A stretch of DNA of 31,547 nucleotides, from assembly GCA_014904985.1 (NCBI GenBank), contig MU129202.1:23495-55041 (forward strand), written 5' to 3'. Positions 31,062 through 31,547 of the stretch are shown here, in pieces. The translations under genes were made by a program, and so were the position numbers. The notes beneath the pieces are model-generated. The model saw nothing but the letters and a program-made list of their open reading frames with translations, had not been told where the DNA came from and searched no databases. Position 1 is the stretch's first letter. Every line of letters begins with the position of its first letter. This DNA is from Hydnum rufescens UP504 (taxonomy: Eukaryota; Basidiomycota; Agaricomycetes; Cantharellales; Hydnaceae).

Positions 31062-31547
31062 TACTTGTGGACTGCGAATTGCTGGTGGCTTGCTCGGTCG
31101 ATCCGGCTTTTCATCCGAACGCAGTGGGGGGGGGAAGATGACGGGGAGATTCCCGAAGGGCTGCTTGTCGATATGCGGGAACGTGATCTTGTGGCAGACC
31201 AGCCCAAGATTCGCTTGATATATGGGAAATTTAGTGCAATACGAGTCTGTATTTCTTCTTGTACAGAATGGATTGCTTTATCTCTAATATTCAGCTATAT
31301 ACTCACAGGAAAGGAATCTCAACCTACACACAGCCGAGTTGCGTGCTCAGGCAGCGGAGGAGGCCCAGCAGGCAGCGGAGGAGGCCCAGCGGGTAGCGGA
31401 GGAGGCCAGCGGGAAGCGGAAGAACTGGCCGCCTGCGAGGCAGAAGGCTGACAGCTCGAGGCGGAACAGCGACGGCTTGAGGAAGAACGACGTCGTGCAG
31501 CCGAAGAAGACGTGGTTCGTGAAGCTGAAGATCGGCGCAGGAGGCGC
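31062..31547 (+). pseudogene. 5'-truncated NCWW-domain/coiled-coil gene copy, runs off window
   Basis: Homology to the minus-strand copy at 12.35-13.33 kb begins abruptly at ACTTGTGGACTGCG and covers LWTANCWWLARSIR, the EDDGEIPEGLLVDMRERD segment, the intron (both borders kept) and the ERNLNLHTAELRAQ coil. It then continues into EAEQRRLEEERRRAA and DVVREAE, matching the detached tail at 15.5 kb. The N-terminal roughly 190 residues are missing. A one-base deficit near 31,410 (GGCCAGC for GGCCCAGC) and a TGA at 31,449-31,451 (a CGA in the expected frame) interrupt the coil. Sequence continues beyond the window. Confidence 0.65.

Overview
The window looks like nuclear DNA of a filamentous fungus, most likely a mushroom-forming basidiomycete (Agaricomycetes). 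Coding stretches are split by very short introns (47-58 bp) with GT..AG ends and RCTRAY branch sites. One gene-like family (NCWW domain plus coiled coil) and two FunK1-kinase-like fragments fit that group from memory only. No tRNA, rRNA, CRISPR array or prokaryotic signal was found. Only one reasonably intact gene is present. The rest is repeats and decayed gene fragments.

Layout. 1-12 kb: poor in CpG and full of stops. It holds a FunK1-like relic (about 3.96-4.74 kb), a 699-bp element with 26-bp terminal inverted repeats flanked by TA (7,840-8,538), three copies of a TATA-containing module, an inverted-repeat pair and clusters of CAGGTTCAGG motifs. 12.3-15.8 kb: a CpG-rich island of shuffled fragments. 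These are a minus-strand member of the NCWW/coiled-coil family cut by a 25-N assembly gap, a second FunK1-like scrap, a lysine-rich AP-3-delta-hinge-like fragment on the minus strand, and a detached coiled-coil tail on the plus strand. 16.2-23.4 kb: repeat territory, with a 230-bp repeat in three copies carrying a CpG-rich core, GC-rich minisatellites, a 1-kb tract almost lacking G on the plus strand, tandem and palindromic repeats, then a purine-rich tandem array.

23.4-28 kb: the main gene. It has a G-quadruplex-like run, a TATA box and at least seven exons. The N-terminal part carries FGGNHRR, which resembles the ParB box II / sulfiredoxin FGGCHR loop. The C-terminal part is acidic and proline-rich. 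A roughly 36-bp palindrome (arms TTTTCCYGGGTCGTC and GACGACCCRGGAAAA) occurs eight times: once upstream of the promoter, four times in tandem in one intron and three times in a later intron. This dispersed hairpin is the most striking undescribed element here. Several single-base deficits in homopolymers and one damaged splice donor interrupt the frame, so the gene is either decaying or affected by homopolymer sequencing error.

28.2-30.8 kb: a satellite of about 19 monomers of about 129 bp, each with two dyad motifs, partly organised as a two-monomer higher-order repeat. From 31.06 kb to the end: a 5'-truncated second copy of the NCWW/coiled-coil gene. It links the head (12.6-13.3 kb) and tail (15.5-15.8 kb) pieces into one family. 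Functional calls come from motifs seen by eye; no database search was possible.
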